A stretch of DNA of 28,558 nucleotides from assembly GCA_031267205.1 (NCBI GenBank), contig JAIRZN010000186.1, positions 1-28,558 of the forward strand, in the 5' to 3' direction. The DNA is from Tannerellaceae bacterium (GTDB lineage: Bacteria; Bacteroidota; Bacteroidia; Bacteroidales; Tannerellaceae). Positions 1-7,266 of the stretch are shown here, piece after piece. The notes under the pieces are model-generated. The model was not told the DNA's origin, did no database searches, and saw only the letters and a program-made list of their open reading frames with translations. Position 1 is the stretch's first letter, and every line of letters begins with the position of its first letter. The position numbers and the translations under genes were made by a program.

Positions 1-308
1 ACCGGGGCGGAATACCACAGGGTGAGTTCACCCCGACCGTTATATGTACAGGTTACCTCATCTTTCCTTTCATTGCTTTCCATATGGCACAAGCCCGCTT
101 CAATATTCAATACCGGATAGATACAATCCAACGGGTTGGCGTGTACGTCAGGCGTGTAGAGTTCGTTGGAACGATTGTCTGCCCCGATTGCCTTTTGAAT
201 CACCGTGCCGGTAAGCGTCCATCTTCCTTCAGGTAGCGGAGCTACGTCCTGCGCCCTTAGTCCGAAGGAGGCGAGGCATAGGGTACATAATAGAATCTTT
301 GTTTTCAT
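1..308 (-). CDS. Unknown secreted protein, N-terminal part (cut by window edge)
   Basis: Reading the minus strand from ATG at 308 gives 102 codons with no stop up to the window edge, so the 3' end is missing. Residues 1-20 look like a Sec signal peptide: KTK at the start, a hydrophobic stretch (ILLCTLCLASF), then GLRAQ, with likely cleavage after RA. The mature part begins DVAPLPEGRWTLTG and contains two Cys (near residues 68 and 79), so it is probably exported. A TACATTTG element lies about 52 bases upstream. I do not recognise a family. The W-x-L-x-G start after the signal resembles lipocalin-like secreted proteins, but this is weak. No neighbour in the same direction is visible. Confidence 0.7.
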   Translation of the reverse strand, partial: MKTKILLCTLCLASFGLRAQDVAPLPEGRWTLTGTVIQKAIGADNRSNELYTPDVHANPLDCIYPVLNIEAGLCHMESNERKDEVTCTYNGRGELTLWYSAP

Positions 309-359
309 CAGTTGTATATTTTTTTGTTGTTAATATGAGTAAGGATTATTTACTATGCG

Positions 360-395
360 CAAATGTAGCATGAAAAAGTCTTAATGCATCAAAAA
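360..395 (-). promoter_or_regulatory. Bacteroidota-type promoter for the minus-strand secreted protein
   Basis: On the minus strand TACATTTG (367-360) fits the Bacteroidota -7 consensus TAnnTTTG. A TTTTTG lies 22 bases further upstream (395-390), slightly longer than the usual 19-21 spacing. It is correctly placed to give a leader of about 45 bases before the ATG at 308. Confidence 0.5.
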
Positions 396-462
396 GGCGA
401 TGCTTTTTGTTCAAATAAAACATATATTTATACACTTATTACATTCAAAACCCAACCTCGCA

Positions 463-670
463 CTGCTTAGCCGGAGCCGCATATTGCTTAGCCGGATGCG
501 CACATTGCTTAGCCAGAAGCGCACATTGCTTAGCCAGAAGCGCACATTGCTTAGCCGGAAGCGCACATTGCTTAGCCGGAAGCGCACATTGCTTAGCCAG
601 AAGCGCACATTGCTTAGCCAGACTCGCACATTGCTTAGCCGGAAGCGCACATTGCTTAGCCGGAATGACC
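463..670. repeat. 21-bp tandem array A, about 10 units, between divergent genes
   Basis: Units start at 463, 484, 505, 526, 547, 568, 589, 610, 631 and 652 with an exact 21-base period; the last is partial. Each can be read as a 12-nt part (mostly AGCGCACATTGC) plus a 9-nt linker (TTAGCCGGA or TTAGCCAGA). Differences are mainly G/A in the linker and a few changes in units 1, 2 and 8. The array occupies much of the 472-base gap 309-780 and ends about 50 bases upstream of the topA promoter. Because 21 is a multiple of 3 and the unit lacks stops in several frames, it creates false open frames on both strands. The core is not a good palindrome, unlike in the other arrays. Confidence 0.9.
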
Positions 671-719
671 ATTATCAAAATTACCGCCAAATCGTCCGCA
701 GAAAAAATATCGCCCGTCC

Positions 720-748
720 TTGCATTATAAAGAAAAAACATACCTTTG
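720..748 (+). promoter_or_regulatory. Bacteroidota-type promoter of topA
   Basis: TTG at 720-722 and TACCTTTG at 741-748 (perfect TAnnTTTG) are separated by 18 bases. A start of transcription near 755 would give a leader of about 25 bases before the topA ATG at 781. It lies about 50 bases downstream of tandem array A. Confidence 0.65.
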
Positions 749-780
749 CCGCACGTTTTTAAGAATAAAGATAAGAGACT

Positions 781-3120
781 ATGCAGAAAAATCTTGTAAT
801 AGTGGAATCCCCGGCGAAAGCGAAAACAATCGAGAAGTTCCTTGGAAAAGACTTTAAAGTAATGTCAAGCTACGGACATATCCGCGATTTGAATCAGAAA
901 CTCTTCGGCGTCGACATTGAGCATAACTACATGCCGATGTACGTTGTGCCCGACGATAAGAAGAAAGTAGTAGCCGAGCTGAAGGCCGAGTCGAAGAAGG
1001 CCGAAGTCGTATGGCTCGCCTCCGATGAAGACCGCGAAGGGGAGGCCATATCATGGCACCTGTTTGAAGTCCTTAAGCTCGACCCGGAGAGAACGAAACG
1101 CATCGTTTTCCACGAGATAACCAAAGACGCTATCCTCAAGGCGATAGAAACTCCCCGCGACATAGACCTTCACTTAGTCGACGCCCAGCAAGCCCGCCGC
1201 GTGCTCGACCGTATAGTAGGCTTTGAACTCTCGCCCGTACTGTGGCGCAAGATAAAGCCTGCGCTTTCGGCCGGACGGGTGCAGTCGGTAGCCGTAAGAC
1301 TTATCGTCGAACGCGAGCGCGAGATCAACAACTTCGCTACCGAAGCCTCCTTCCGCGTGACCGCCGTCTTCACGCTCCCCGACGGCGTAACGCTGCTTAA
1401 GGCCGAACTCAACAGGCGTCTCGGCACGGAACGTGAAGCGATGGCCTTCCTCGAATCCTGCCGCGACGCAACCTTTAATATAGGCGACATCACAACAAAG
1501 CCGGTGAAGAAAACTCCCGCCCCGCCCTTCACCACCTCCACCCTCCAGCAGGAAGCCGCCCGCAAGCTCGGATACTCCGTCTCTCAAACCATGATGATAG
1601 CCCAACGCCTCTACGAATCGGGGTTCATCACCTATATGCGTACCGACTCCGTCAACCTCAGCAACCTCGCTCTCGCAACCGCCAAAGAGACCATACTGAA
1701 CACCTACGGCGACAAATACTACAAGTTCAGGAAATACGCCACCAAAAGCAAAGGCGCCCAGGAAGCTCACGAAGCCATACGCCCTACTTACATCGCCAAC
1801 GAAGACATCAACGGGAAAGCGCAGGAGAAGAAGCTATACGACCTCATCCGCAAACGTACCATAGCCTCACAGATGGCCGACGCCGAACTCGAACGCACAA
1901 TTATCACGGTGGACATCTCCGGTATGAAAGAAAAGTTTACCGCCACGGGCGAGATACTCACCTTCGACGGTTTCCTTAAGGTATACAAAGAAAGCACGGA
2001 CGACGAGCCGGAAAATGAAGCCGAAAACGGCCTCCTCCCTTCCGTCACCCTCCATGCCCCCCTGACCATAGACAAGGCCGTAGCCACAGAACGCTTCACC
2101 CAACGCCCGCCGCGCTACACCGAAGCCGGCCTCGTCCGCCGCCTGGAAGAACTCGGCATCGGACGCCCCTCTACCTACGCCCCGACAATACAGACAATAC
2201 AAAACCGCGAATACGTAGTCAAGGGAAACAAAGAAGGACAGGAACGCGCCTACCGCATCCTCACCCTCAGCAACAGGAAAATCTCCGCAAAAGAGAAAAA
2301 GGAAACCGCAGGAGCCGATCGCAACAAACTTATACCCACCGACACGGGTATGGTGGTGAACGACTTCCTGATGAAATACTTCCCCGGCGTGCTCGACTAT
2401 AACTTCACCGCCAGCGTAGAGAAAGAGTTTGACGTCATAGCGGAAGGCGAGATGAACTGGAGCGATGTAATAGACCGCTTCTACAAAGTGTTCCACCCCA
2501 TAGTCGAACAAGTCTCCACCGCAAAAACCGAACACAGGGTAGGCGAACGCAAGATCGGCACAGACCCTAAGACCGGACAGCCCATCTTTGTCAAGATAGG
2601 ACGCTTCGGCCCCGTTGCACAATTGGGCGTCTCCAACCCAGACGACAAAAACGCCCCCAAGCCGCAATTCGCCTCCCTGATGAAAGGACAGTCGATAGAA
2701 ACCATCACCCTCGAAGAAGCCGCCAAGCTATTCGACCTCCCGCGAACCGTAGGAGAATACGAGGGCCAAACAGTCGTCGCAGCCGTCGGACGCTTCGGCC
2801 CCTTCGTCCGTCACGACAGCAAATTCATATCCATCCCCAAAGACCTCAATCCCCTCACGATAACGCTCGAAGAAGCAATCGCCCTCATAGAAGTAAAACG
2901 GAAAAACGAAGCCGAACGCACACTGAAAAAGTTCGACGAAGACCCCGAAATAGAAATCCTGAACGGACGCTTCGGCCCCTATATCGCCAGCAAGGGAAAA
3001 AACTACAAAATCCCTAAAACAGTAACAGACCCGAAAGCGCTGACCCTACAAGACGTCACGGCGATAATCCAATCGACCGGAGATAAACCCGCCACGTCCG
3101 GCAGAACACGGAAAAAATAA
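781..3120 (+). CDS. topA: DNA topoisomerase I (type IA)
   Basis: A 779-aa enzyme that relaxes negatively supercoiled DNA by cutting and passing single strands. The N-terminal Toprim domain starts NLVIVESPAKAKTIEKFLG and has the metal-binding acidic cluster D82-E-D84-R-E-G-E88. The catalytic tyrosine is Y285 in GFITYMRTDS, followed by the SAGRVQ-type core seen earlier (residues 162-167). The C-terminus carries three repeats with the signature GRFGP (near residues 609, 667 and 723), followed by a basic tail ending TRKK. There are no Cys4 zinc fingers, in contrast to E. coli TopA; repeat-type tails are common in Bacteroidota. The gene is monocistronic with its own promoter at 720-748. Recognition is firm. 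Confidence 0.97.
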   Translation: MQKNLVIVESPAKAKTIEKFLGKDFKVMSSYGHIRDLNQKLFGVDIEHNYMPMYVVPDDKKKVVAELKAESKKAEVVWLASDEDREGEAISWHLFEVLKLDPERTKRIVFHEITKDAILKAIETPRDIDLHLVDAQQARRVLDRIVGFELSPVLWRKIKPALSAGRVQSVAVRLIVEREREINNFATEASFRVTAVFTLPDGVTLLKAELNRRLGTEREAMAFLESCRDATFNIGDITTKPVKKTPAPPFTTSTLQQEAARKLGYSVSQTMMIAQRLYESGFITYMRTDSVNLSNLALATAKETILNTYGDKYYKFRKYATKSKGAQEAHEAIRPTYIANEDINGKAQEKKLYDLIRKRTIASQMADAELERTIITVDISGMKEKFTATGEILTFDGFLKVYKESTDDEPENEAENGLLPSVTLHAPLTIDKAVATERFTQRPPRYTEAGLVRRLEELGIGRPSTYAPTIQTIQNREYVVKGNKEGQERAYRILTLSNRKISAKEKKETAGADRNKLIPTDTGMVVNDFLMKYFPGVLDYNFTASVEKEFDVIAEGEMNWSDVIDRFYKVFHPIVEQVSTAKTEHRVGERKIGTDPKTGQPIFVKIGRFGPVAQLGVSNPDDKNAPKPQFASLMKGQSIETITLEEAAKLFDLPRTVGEYEGQTVVAAVGRFGPFVRHDSKFISIPKDLNPLTITLEEAIALIEVKRKNEAERTLKKFDEDPEIEILNGRFGPYIASKGKNYKIPKTVTDPKALTLQDVTAIIQSTGDKPATSGRTRKK

Positions 3121-3221
3121 CTTCCCCGCCGGAAAATTAACGAATCACGCCCGCCGGAGGTTAACCTACACCGCTAAAGGCGGCAAAAAAACACAAAGAA
3201 AGATGCGCGCACACGCAACTT

Positions 3222-3246
3222 CTGTTAAAAAAAGCTATTTTAACAG
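3222..3246. other. Perfect 9-bp hairpin between topA and the oxidoreductase gene
   Basis: CTGTTAAAA (3222-3230) and TTTTAACAG (3238-3246) form a perfect 9-bp stem with a 7-base loop. It is 100 bases after the topA stop and 20 bases before the downstream -33 element. No U-tract follows, so it is a poor rho-independent terminator. It could be an operator or a weak terminator. A 10-bp palindrome AGGTTAACCT also sits at 3158-3167. Confidence 0.4.
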
Positions 3247-3265
3247 CTTAAAACGATTATTTCCC

Positions 3266-3295
3266 TTGTTCATACTCAAGCATTAATTATATTTG
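3266..3295 (+). promoter_or_regulatory. Bacteroidota-type promoter of the Gfo/Idh-DUF1080 pair
   Basis: TTG at 3266-3268 and TATATTTG at 3288-3295 match the -33 and -7 (TAnnTTTG) elements with 19 bases between them. The predicted start near 3302 leaves a leader of about 65 bases before the ATG at 3368. Confidence 0.65.
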
Positions 3296-3367
3296 CGGGG
3301 AATTAACTAAATGAGAAATAAAAGCAAGCAATCTTTAAGTTATAAGTGTAATTAAAATATAATTATT

Positions 3368-4849
3368 ATGTCAAACATTTCAAGAAGATCATTCCTTCAA
3401 AGAAGCGCCGCTGCAACAGCAGCGTTCACTATTGTACCCAACACCATACTGGGAAAGAGTCACGGACATACCGCGCCGAGCGAAAAACTGAACATCGCAG
3501 GCGTAGGTATAGGTGGGATGGGTAACTCAAACCTCACGAACATAGCCCCAACCGATAACATCGTAGCCTTATGCGACGTCGATTGGAAATATGCGAAGCC
3601 GGTATTCGACAAATACCCCCAAGCGAAAAAGTATTGGGATTATCGTAAACTGTACGACGAACTGGGAAAAGACATCGACGGAGTAGTAGTAGCCACCGCC
3701 GACCATACGCACGCCATAATCGCGGCAGACGCCATAACGTTAGGCAAACACGTATATGTACAAAAACCGTTGACGCACTCCGTTTACGAATCGCGCCTTC
3801 TCACCAAACTCGCCTCCAAATACAAGGTAGCTACCCAAATGGGTAATCAAGGCTCCTCGGCTGAAGGTGTAGACTTAGTATGCGAATGGATATGGAACGG
3901 GGAAATAGGCGAAGTACGGAAAGTGGAAGCCTTCACTGACCGTCCAATATGGCCGCAAGGACTCAACGCTCCCGAAAAGAAAGACAAAATTCCATCTACA
4001 CTGAACTGGGACCTGTTCACCGGCCCGGCAGAAGAGAAGCCGTACAACAACATATACCACCCCTGGAACTGGAGAGGCTGGTGGGCATACGGCACAGGCG
4101 CCCTCGGCGATATGGCCTGCCACATACTGCACCCTGTATTCAAAGGATTAAAGCTCGGCTACCCTACCAAAGTACAAGGCTCGTCTACGCTGCTGCTGCA
4201 AGATTGCGCCCCGCAGGCTCAACATGTCAAGCTGACATTCCCCTCTCGCGACAACCTGCCTAAAGTATCGCTGCCCGAAGTAGAAGTACATTGGTACGAC
4301 GGCGGACTGAAGCCCGACCTGCCCGAAGGCTATCCCGCAGGACGCAACCTGAACGACGCCGGCGGAGCCGTCATCTTCCACGGAACAAAAGACACTCTGA
4401 TATGCGGATGCTACGGAGTAAACCCGTGGCTACTGTCAGGCCGCAAACCTAACGCACCCAAAGTCTGCCGCAGAGTAGAAAAAGCTATGCAGGGCGGCCA
4501 CGAACAAGACTGGCTGCGCGCCTGCCGCGAAACGCCTGCCAACCGCGTGTTGACCAAATCAGACTTCTCCGAAGCCGGACCGTTCAACGAAATGGTCGTA
4601 ATGGGAGTATTGGCCGTACGTCTGCAAACGCTCAACAAAGAATTGTTGTGGGACGGCGAAAACATGCGCTTCACCAACATAGCCGACAACGAGGAAATAA
4701 GAATCCTTATCAAGGACGATTTCAAGATTGTAGACGGAGACCCGAAATTTAACAAGATATGGACAGACCCCGTAAATGCAAAGCAATTCGCAACCGAATT
4801 GATTAAGCATAACTATCGTCAGGGCTGGAATCTTGTAGACCTACCGTGA
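3368..4849 (+). CDS. Tat-exported Gfo/Idh/MocA family oxidoreductase
   Basis: A 493-aa NAD(P)-dependent sugar oxidoreductase of the Gfo/Idh/MocA superfamily. The N-terminus has a twin-arginine signal: SRRSFLQ at residues 5-11, then the Ala-rich hydrophobic run AAATAAFTIV. This suggests export in folded form with cofactor. The Rossmann fold follows, with nucleotide-binding GVGIGGMG (45-52) and acidic D70 after strand 2 (ALCDVD). The family EKP motif appears as QKP with K133. The C-terminal half holds the alpha/beta substrate domain. The nearest same-strand gene, 42 bases downstream, is a DUF1080 lipoprotein. In Bacteroides, such pairs take part in glycoside cleavage through 3-keto sugars: the oxidoreductase oxidises C3 and the partner cleaves the keto-sugar. 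The substrate here cannot be told. Confidence 0.9.
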   Translation: MSNISRRSFLQRSAAATAAFTIVPNTILGKSHGHTAPSEKLNIAGVGIGGMGNSNLTNIAPTDNIVALCDVDWKYAKPVFDKYPQAKKYWDYRKLYDELGKDIDGVVVATADHTHAIIAADAITLGKHVYVQKPLTHSVYESRLLTKLASKYKVATQMGNQGSSAEGVDLVCEWIWNGEIGEVRKVEAFTDRPIWPQGLNAPEKKDKIPSTLNWDLFTGPAEEKPYNNIYHPWNWRGWWAYGTGALGDMACHILHPVFKGLKLGYPTKVQGSSTLLLQDCAPQAQHVKLTFPSRDNLPKVSLPEVEVHWYDGGLKPDLPEGYPAGRNLNDAGGAVIFHGTKDTLICGCYGVNPWLLSGRKPNAPKVCRRVEKAMQGGHEQDWLRACRETPANRVLTKSDFSEAGPFNEMVVMGVLAVRLQTLNKELLWDGENMRFTNIADNEEIRILIKDDFKIVDGDPKFNKIWTDPVNAKQFATELIKHNYRQGWNLVDLP

Positions 4850-4891
4850 TATGCTTGCGGATGAACAGATGAACAATTAAATTAATAAGAA

Positions 4892-5734
4892 ATGAAAAAA
4901 TTATTATCACTCGCATGTATTGCCGTAATAACGTGCTGTTTCGCGTCTTGCGGCGGAGGGAAAAAGGCGGAACAGACAACAGCCGACGAAGCCGTTGCCG
5001 CCACGACCGAATATACGCTTGCCGAAGGCCTGCCGGAAGCAAATTTGGCTGATTTCCCGGTGGACGCCGACGGATGGATCACCATTTTCGACGGTAAATC
5101 ATTCAACGGCTGGAGAGGCTACGATCGCGCCGACATGCCCAAAGCTTGGATTATCGACGAAGAAGCGCTCAGGATCAAAGGCTCTGGAGCAGGAGAAGCC
5201 GGAGCTCCCGACGGAGGGGATATTATCTTCGCCCATAAGTTCAAAAACTTTGAATTGCAGTTAGAATGGAAAGTAGGCAAGGGCTCAAACTCCGGTATCT
5301 TCTATCTCGCGCAGGAAGTGGTAGACCAACCGATCTTTATCTCTTCCCCAGAGTTTCAGGTATTGGATAACGAGAACCATCCGGACGCCAAGCTCGGCAA
5401 AGACAATAACCGCAAATCAGCCTCCCTGTATGATATGATCCCGGCTGTACCCCAGAACGCCAAACCGTTTGGAGAATGGAACAGCGCATCAATCATGTCG
5501 TATAAAGGAACAATTGTTCACAACCAGAATGGAGAAAACGTATTGGAATACCATCTCTGGACCCCGAAATGGAAAGAGTTGCTCGACGCCAGCAAATTCA
5601 GCAAAGAGGAATGGCCGTTGGCTTACGAACTGCTGCTGAACTGTGGCGGTGAAAACAAAGAAGGCTATATCGGACTTCAGGATCATGGCGACGACGTTTG
5701 GTTCCGCAACATAAAAATAAAGTTATTAGACTGA
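4892..5734 (+). CDS. DUF1080 (3-keto-disaccharide hydrolase-like) lipoprotein
   Basis: A 280-aa lipoprotein. The signal peptide MKKLLSLACIAVITCCFASC ends at the lipobox cysteine C20, followed by GGG. A low-complexity linker rich in Ala, Thr and Glu precedes the conserved domain, which starts DGWITIFDGKSFNGWRGY. It continues with FELQLEWKVGKGSNSGIFY and ends with a GYIGLQDHGDDVWFRNIKIKLL strand pattern. These are marks of the DUF1080 concanavalin-like fold (PF06439), members of which hydrolyse or eliminate 3-keto-glycosides. It is 42 bases downstream of a Gfo/Idh/MocA oxidoreductase and followed by a strong terminator, so the two form a bicistronic unit. Probable role: cleaving the keto-sugar made by the upstream enzyme at the cell envelope. 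This is inference from the family. Confidence 0.88.
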   Translation: MKKLLSLACIAVITCCFASCGGGKKAEQTTADEAVAATTEYTLAEGLPEANLADFPVDADGWITIFDGKSFNGWRGYDRADMPKAWIIDEEALRIKGSGAGEAGAPDGGDIIFAHKFKNFELQLEWKVGKGSNSGIFYLAQEVVDQPIFISSPEFQVLDNENHPDAKLGKDNNRKSASLYDMIPAVPQNAKPFGEWNSASIMSYKGTIVHNQNGENVLEYHLWTPKWKELLDASKFSKEEWPLAYELLLNCGGENKEGYIGLQDHGDDVWFRNIKIKLLD

Positions 5735-5763
5735 CGGTTTTTTTAATGTTTTCATACTGAGTT

Positions 5764-5811
5764 ATCCGGGGAAGAACAATTTTCTGTTTTTTCCCGGATT
5801 TTATTTTATAC
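5764..5811 (+). terminator. Rho-independent terminator after the DUF1080 gene
   Basis: The arms 5764-5778 (ATCCGGGGAAGAACA) and 5785-5799 (TGTTTTTTCCCGGAT) form a 15-bp stem with two G-U wobbles and a 6-base loop. The T-rich run TTTTATTTTATA follows directly. It begins 30 bases after the DUF1080 stop and separates this unit from the dcw operon. Confidence 0.85.
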
Positions 5812-5886
5812 TTAAGGAACAGAAACACGAATCCATCGCAAACAAATTGAAGTGTTGAAAACTTTTCAGCTTTTTTTTAGCAAGTA

Positions 5887-5919
5887 TTAGGTATATTCAT
5901 ATATAAATGTATAATTTTA
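5887..5919 (+). promoter_or_regulatory. Possible promoter of the dcw operon
   Basis: TAATTTTA at 5912-5919 matches TAnnTTTG at all but the last base, with a TTAG 21 bases upstream at 5887-5890. It is the best candidate in the AT-rich gap 5812-5986, giving a leader of about 60 bases before rsmH. The match is weak. Confidence 0.3.
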
Positions 5920-5986
5920 CACTCCAGAAGACACAATATCCGATCATAAAGACACAAATAAAAACGAAAAATACAAATAACGCAAA

Positions 5987-6907
5987 ATGGAGGAGCCTGT
6001 TATTTCATATCATGTGCCGGTGATGTTGAATGAAAGTGTAGAAGGCCTGCATATTCAACCTGATGGAACGTATGTAGATGTTACTTTTGGAGGAGGCGGA
6101 CATTCGCGCGCAATCCTGGAGCGTCTTAGCGACAGCGGACGTCTGTATGGCTTCGACCGCGACGCCGACGTTGAGCAAAACATACCTTCGGATGCGCGTT
6201 TTGTGTTTGTGCGTAGTGATTTTCGCTACCTTTATCACTTCATGCGTTATCACAAGGCCGTAGGCCTCATTGACGGCATACTTGCCGACCTGGGTGTGTC
6301 GTCGCATCATTTCGATACGTGCGAGCGGGGTTTCTCTTTCCGGTTTGACGGACGCTTGGATATGCGGATGAATACCCGTTCGGGACGTACGGCAGCCGAC
6401 GTATTGAATACTTATCCCGAAGAAGCGCTGGCCGACATCTTTTATCTGTACGGCGAATTGAGTCCGGCGCGTAAGCTTGCCTCGACATTAGTACGCGCGC
6501 GCGCTGCAAAAAATATAAAAACGACGGAAGATTTACTGTGCACATTGAAACCCTTTACGGGTAAAGACAAAGAAAAGAAGTTTCTGGCGCAAGTGTTTCA
6601 GGCGTTACGCATAGAAGTAAATGATGAAATGGGCGCATTGAGGGAAATGTTAAAACATACGCTATCGGCGCTGAAGCCCTGCGGACGGTTAGTAGTCATT
6701 ACCTATCATTCGCTAGAAGACCGCGTCGTGAAAAACTTTCTGAAGACCGGAAATTATGACGGAAAAGCGGAACAGGACTTTTATGGAAATTTTCATACTC
6801 CCTTCCGCCTCATTAATCATAAAGTAATTGTGCCGAGGGAAGAAGAGGTGGGGAAAAATCCCCGCTCCCGAAGTGCAAAACTTAGAATAGCGGAAAAAAC
6901 AGAATAG
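5987..6907 (+). CDS. rsmH: 16S rRNA (cytosine-1402-N4) methyltransferase RsmH (MraW)
   Basis: A 306-aa SAM-dependent methyltransferase acting on C1402 of 16S rRNA in the decoding centre. The family start YHVPVMLNESVEGL is at residues 8-21. The SAM site TYVDVTFGGGGHSRAIL is at 28-44, followed by ADLGVSSHHFD and the C-terminal VITYHSLEDRVVKNFL. Length fits the family. It is the first gene of the dcw operon and is followed after 6 bases by the ftsL-like gene. The usual upstream partner mraZ is absent: the 252-base gap before the start has no open frame of that type. No Shine-Dalgarno is seen, as is common in Bacteroidota. Confidence 0.96.
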   Translation: MEEPVISYHVPVMLNESVEGLHIQPDGTYVDVTFGGGGHSRAILERLSDSGRLYGFDRDADVEQNIPSDARFVFVRSDFRYLYHFMRYHKAVGLIDGILADLGVSSHHFDTCERGFSFRFDGRLDMRMNTRSGRTAADVLNTYPEEALADIFYLYGELSPARKLASTLVRARAAKNIKTTEDLLCTLKPFTGKDKEKKFLAQVFQALRIEVNDEMGALREMLKHTLSALKPCGRLVVITYHSLEDRVVKNFLKTGNYDGKAEQDFYGNFHTPFRLINHKVIVPREEEVGKNPRSRSAKLRIAEKTE

Positions 6908-6913
6908 CTTTAG

Positions 6914-7261
6914 ATGGTTATGGAAGGAAAAAAGAAAAAAAGAAAGCGGAGGGGTGTATCGTTCTTATATATCCTCGGCGGTGGAATACTAAAGGAGGAT
7001 TTTTTCATAAAACATATTGGTAAAATCATCCTGGTAGTAACCCTGATGTTTTTGCTTATAAGCAACCGCTATTACTGTCAGATGAAAATAAGGAAAATAG
7101 ATGCTTTGAAAAAGGAGTTGAATGAAGTGCGACTGGAGTCGCTTGTTATATCCGTTGAGCTGACCGAATACAGCCGCCGCTCTGTGGTGGAAGAACAGAT
7201 GAAAAAACAGAATATAAACCTGGAGGAAGCGACCTCTCCTCCTTATGAACTGAAAAAATAA
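6914..7261 (+). CDS. FtsL-like cell division protein
   Basis: A 115-aa bitopic protein: a very basic cytoplasmic N-terminus (KKKKRKRR), one membrane segment at roughly residues 38-53 (GKIILVVTLMFLLIS), then a periplasmic coiled-coil-like part rich in Leu, Glu and Lys (IDALKKELNEVRLESL). This matches the Bacteroidota FtsL-like family and its position between rsmH and ftsI. FtsL activates the FtsW-FtsI septal synthase together with FtsQ and FtsB. Two starts are possible, 6914 and 6920 (M-V-M-E). Identity rests on topology and synteny, not on strongly conserved residues. Confidence 0.85.
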   Translation: MVMEGKKKKRKRRGVSFLYILGGGILKEDFFIKHIGKIILVVTLMFLLISNRYYCQMKIRKIDALKKELNEVRLESLVISVELTEYSRRSVVEEQMKKQNINLEEATSPPYELKK

Positions 7262-7266
7262 ACTTG

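Noticed and set aside
400..762. Open frames of 79-120 aa over array A on both strands, with 7-residue repeats
   Set aside because: They come from a 21-base period without stops; no start context or known domain, and several overlap in different frames.
1867..2667. 266-aa minus-strand frame opposite topA
   Set aside because: Shadow of topA; Gly/Val/Phe-rich without any motif or start signal.
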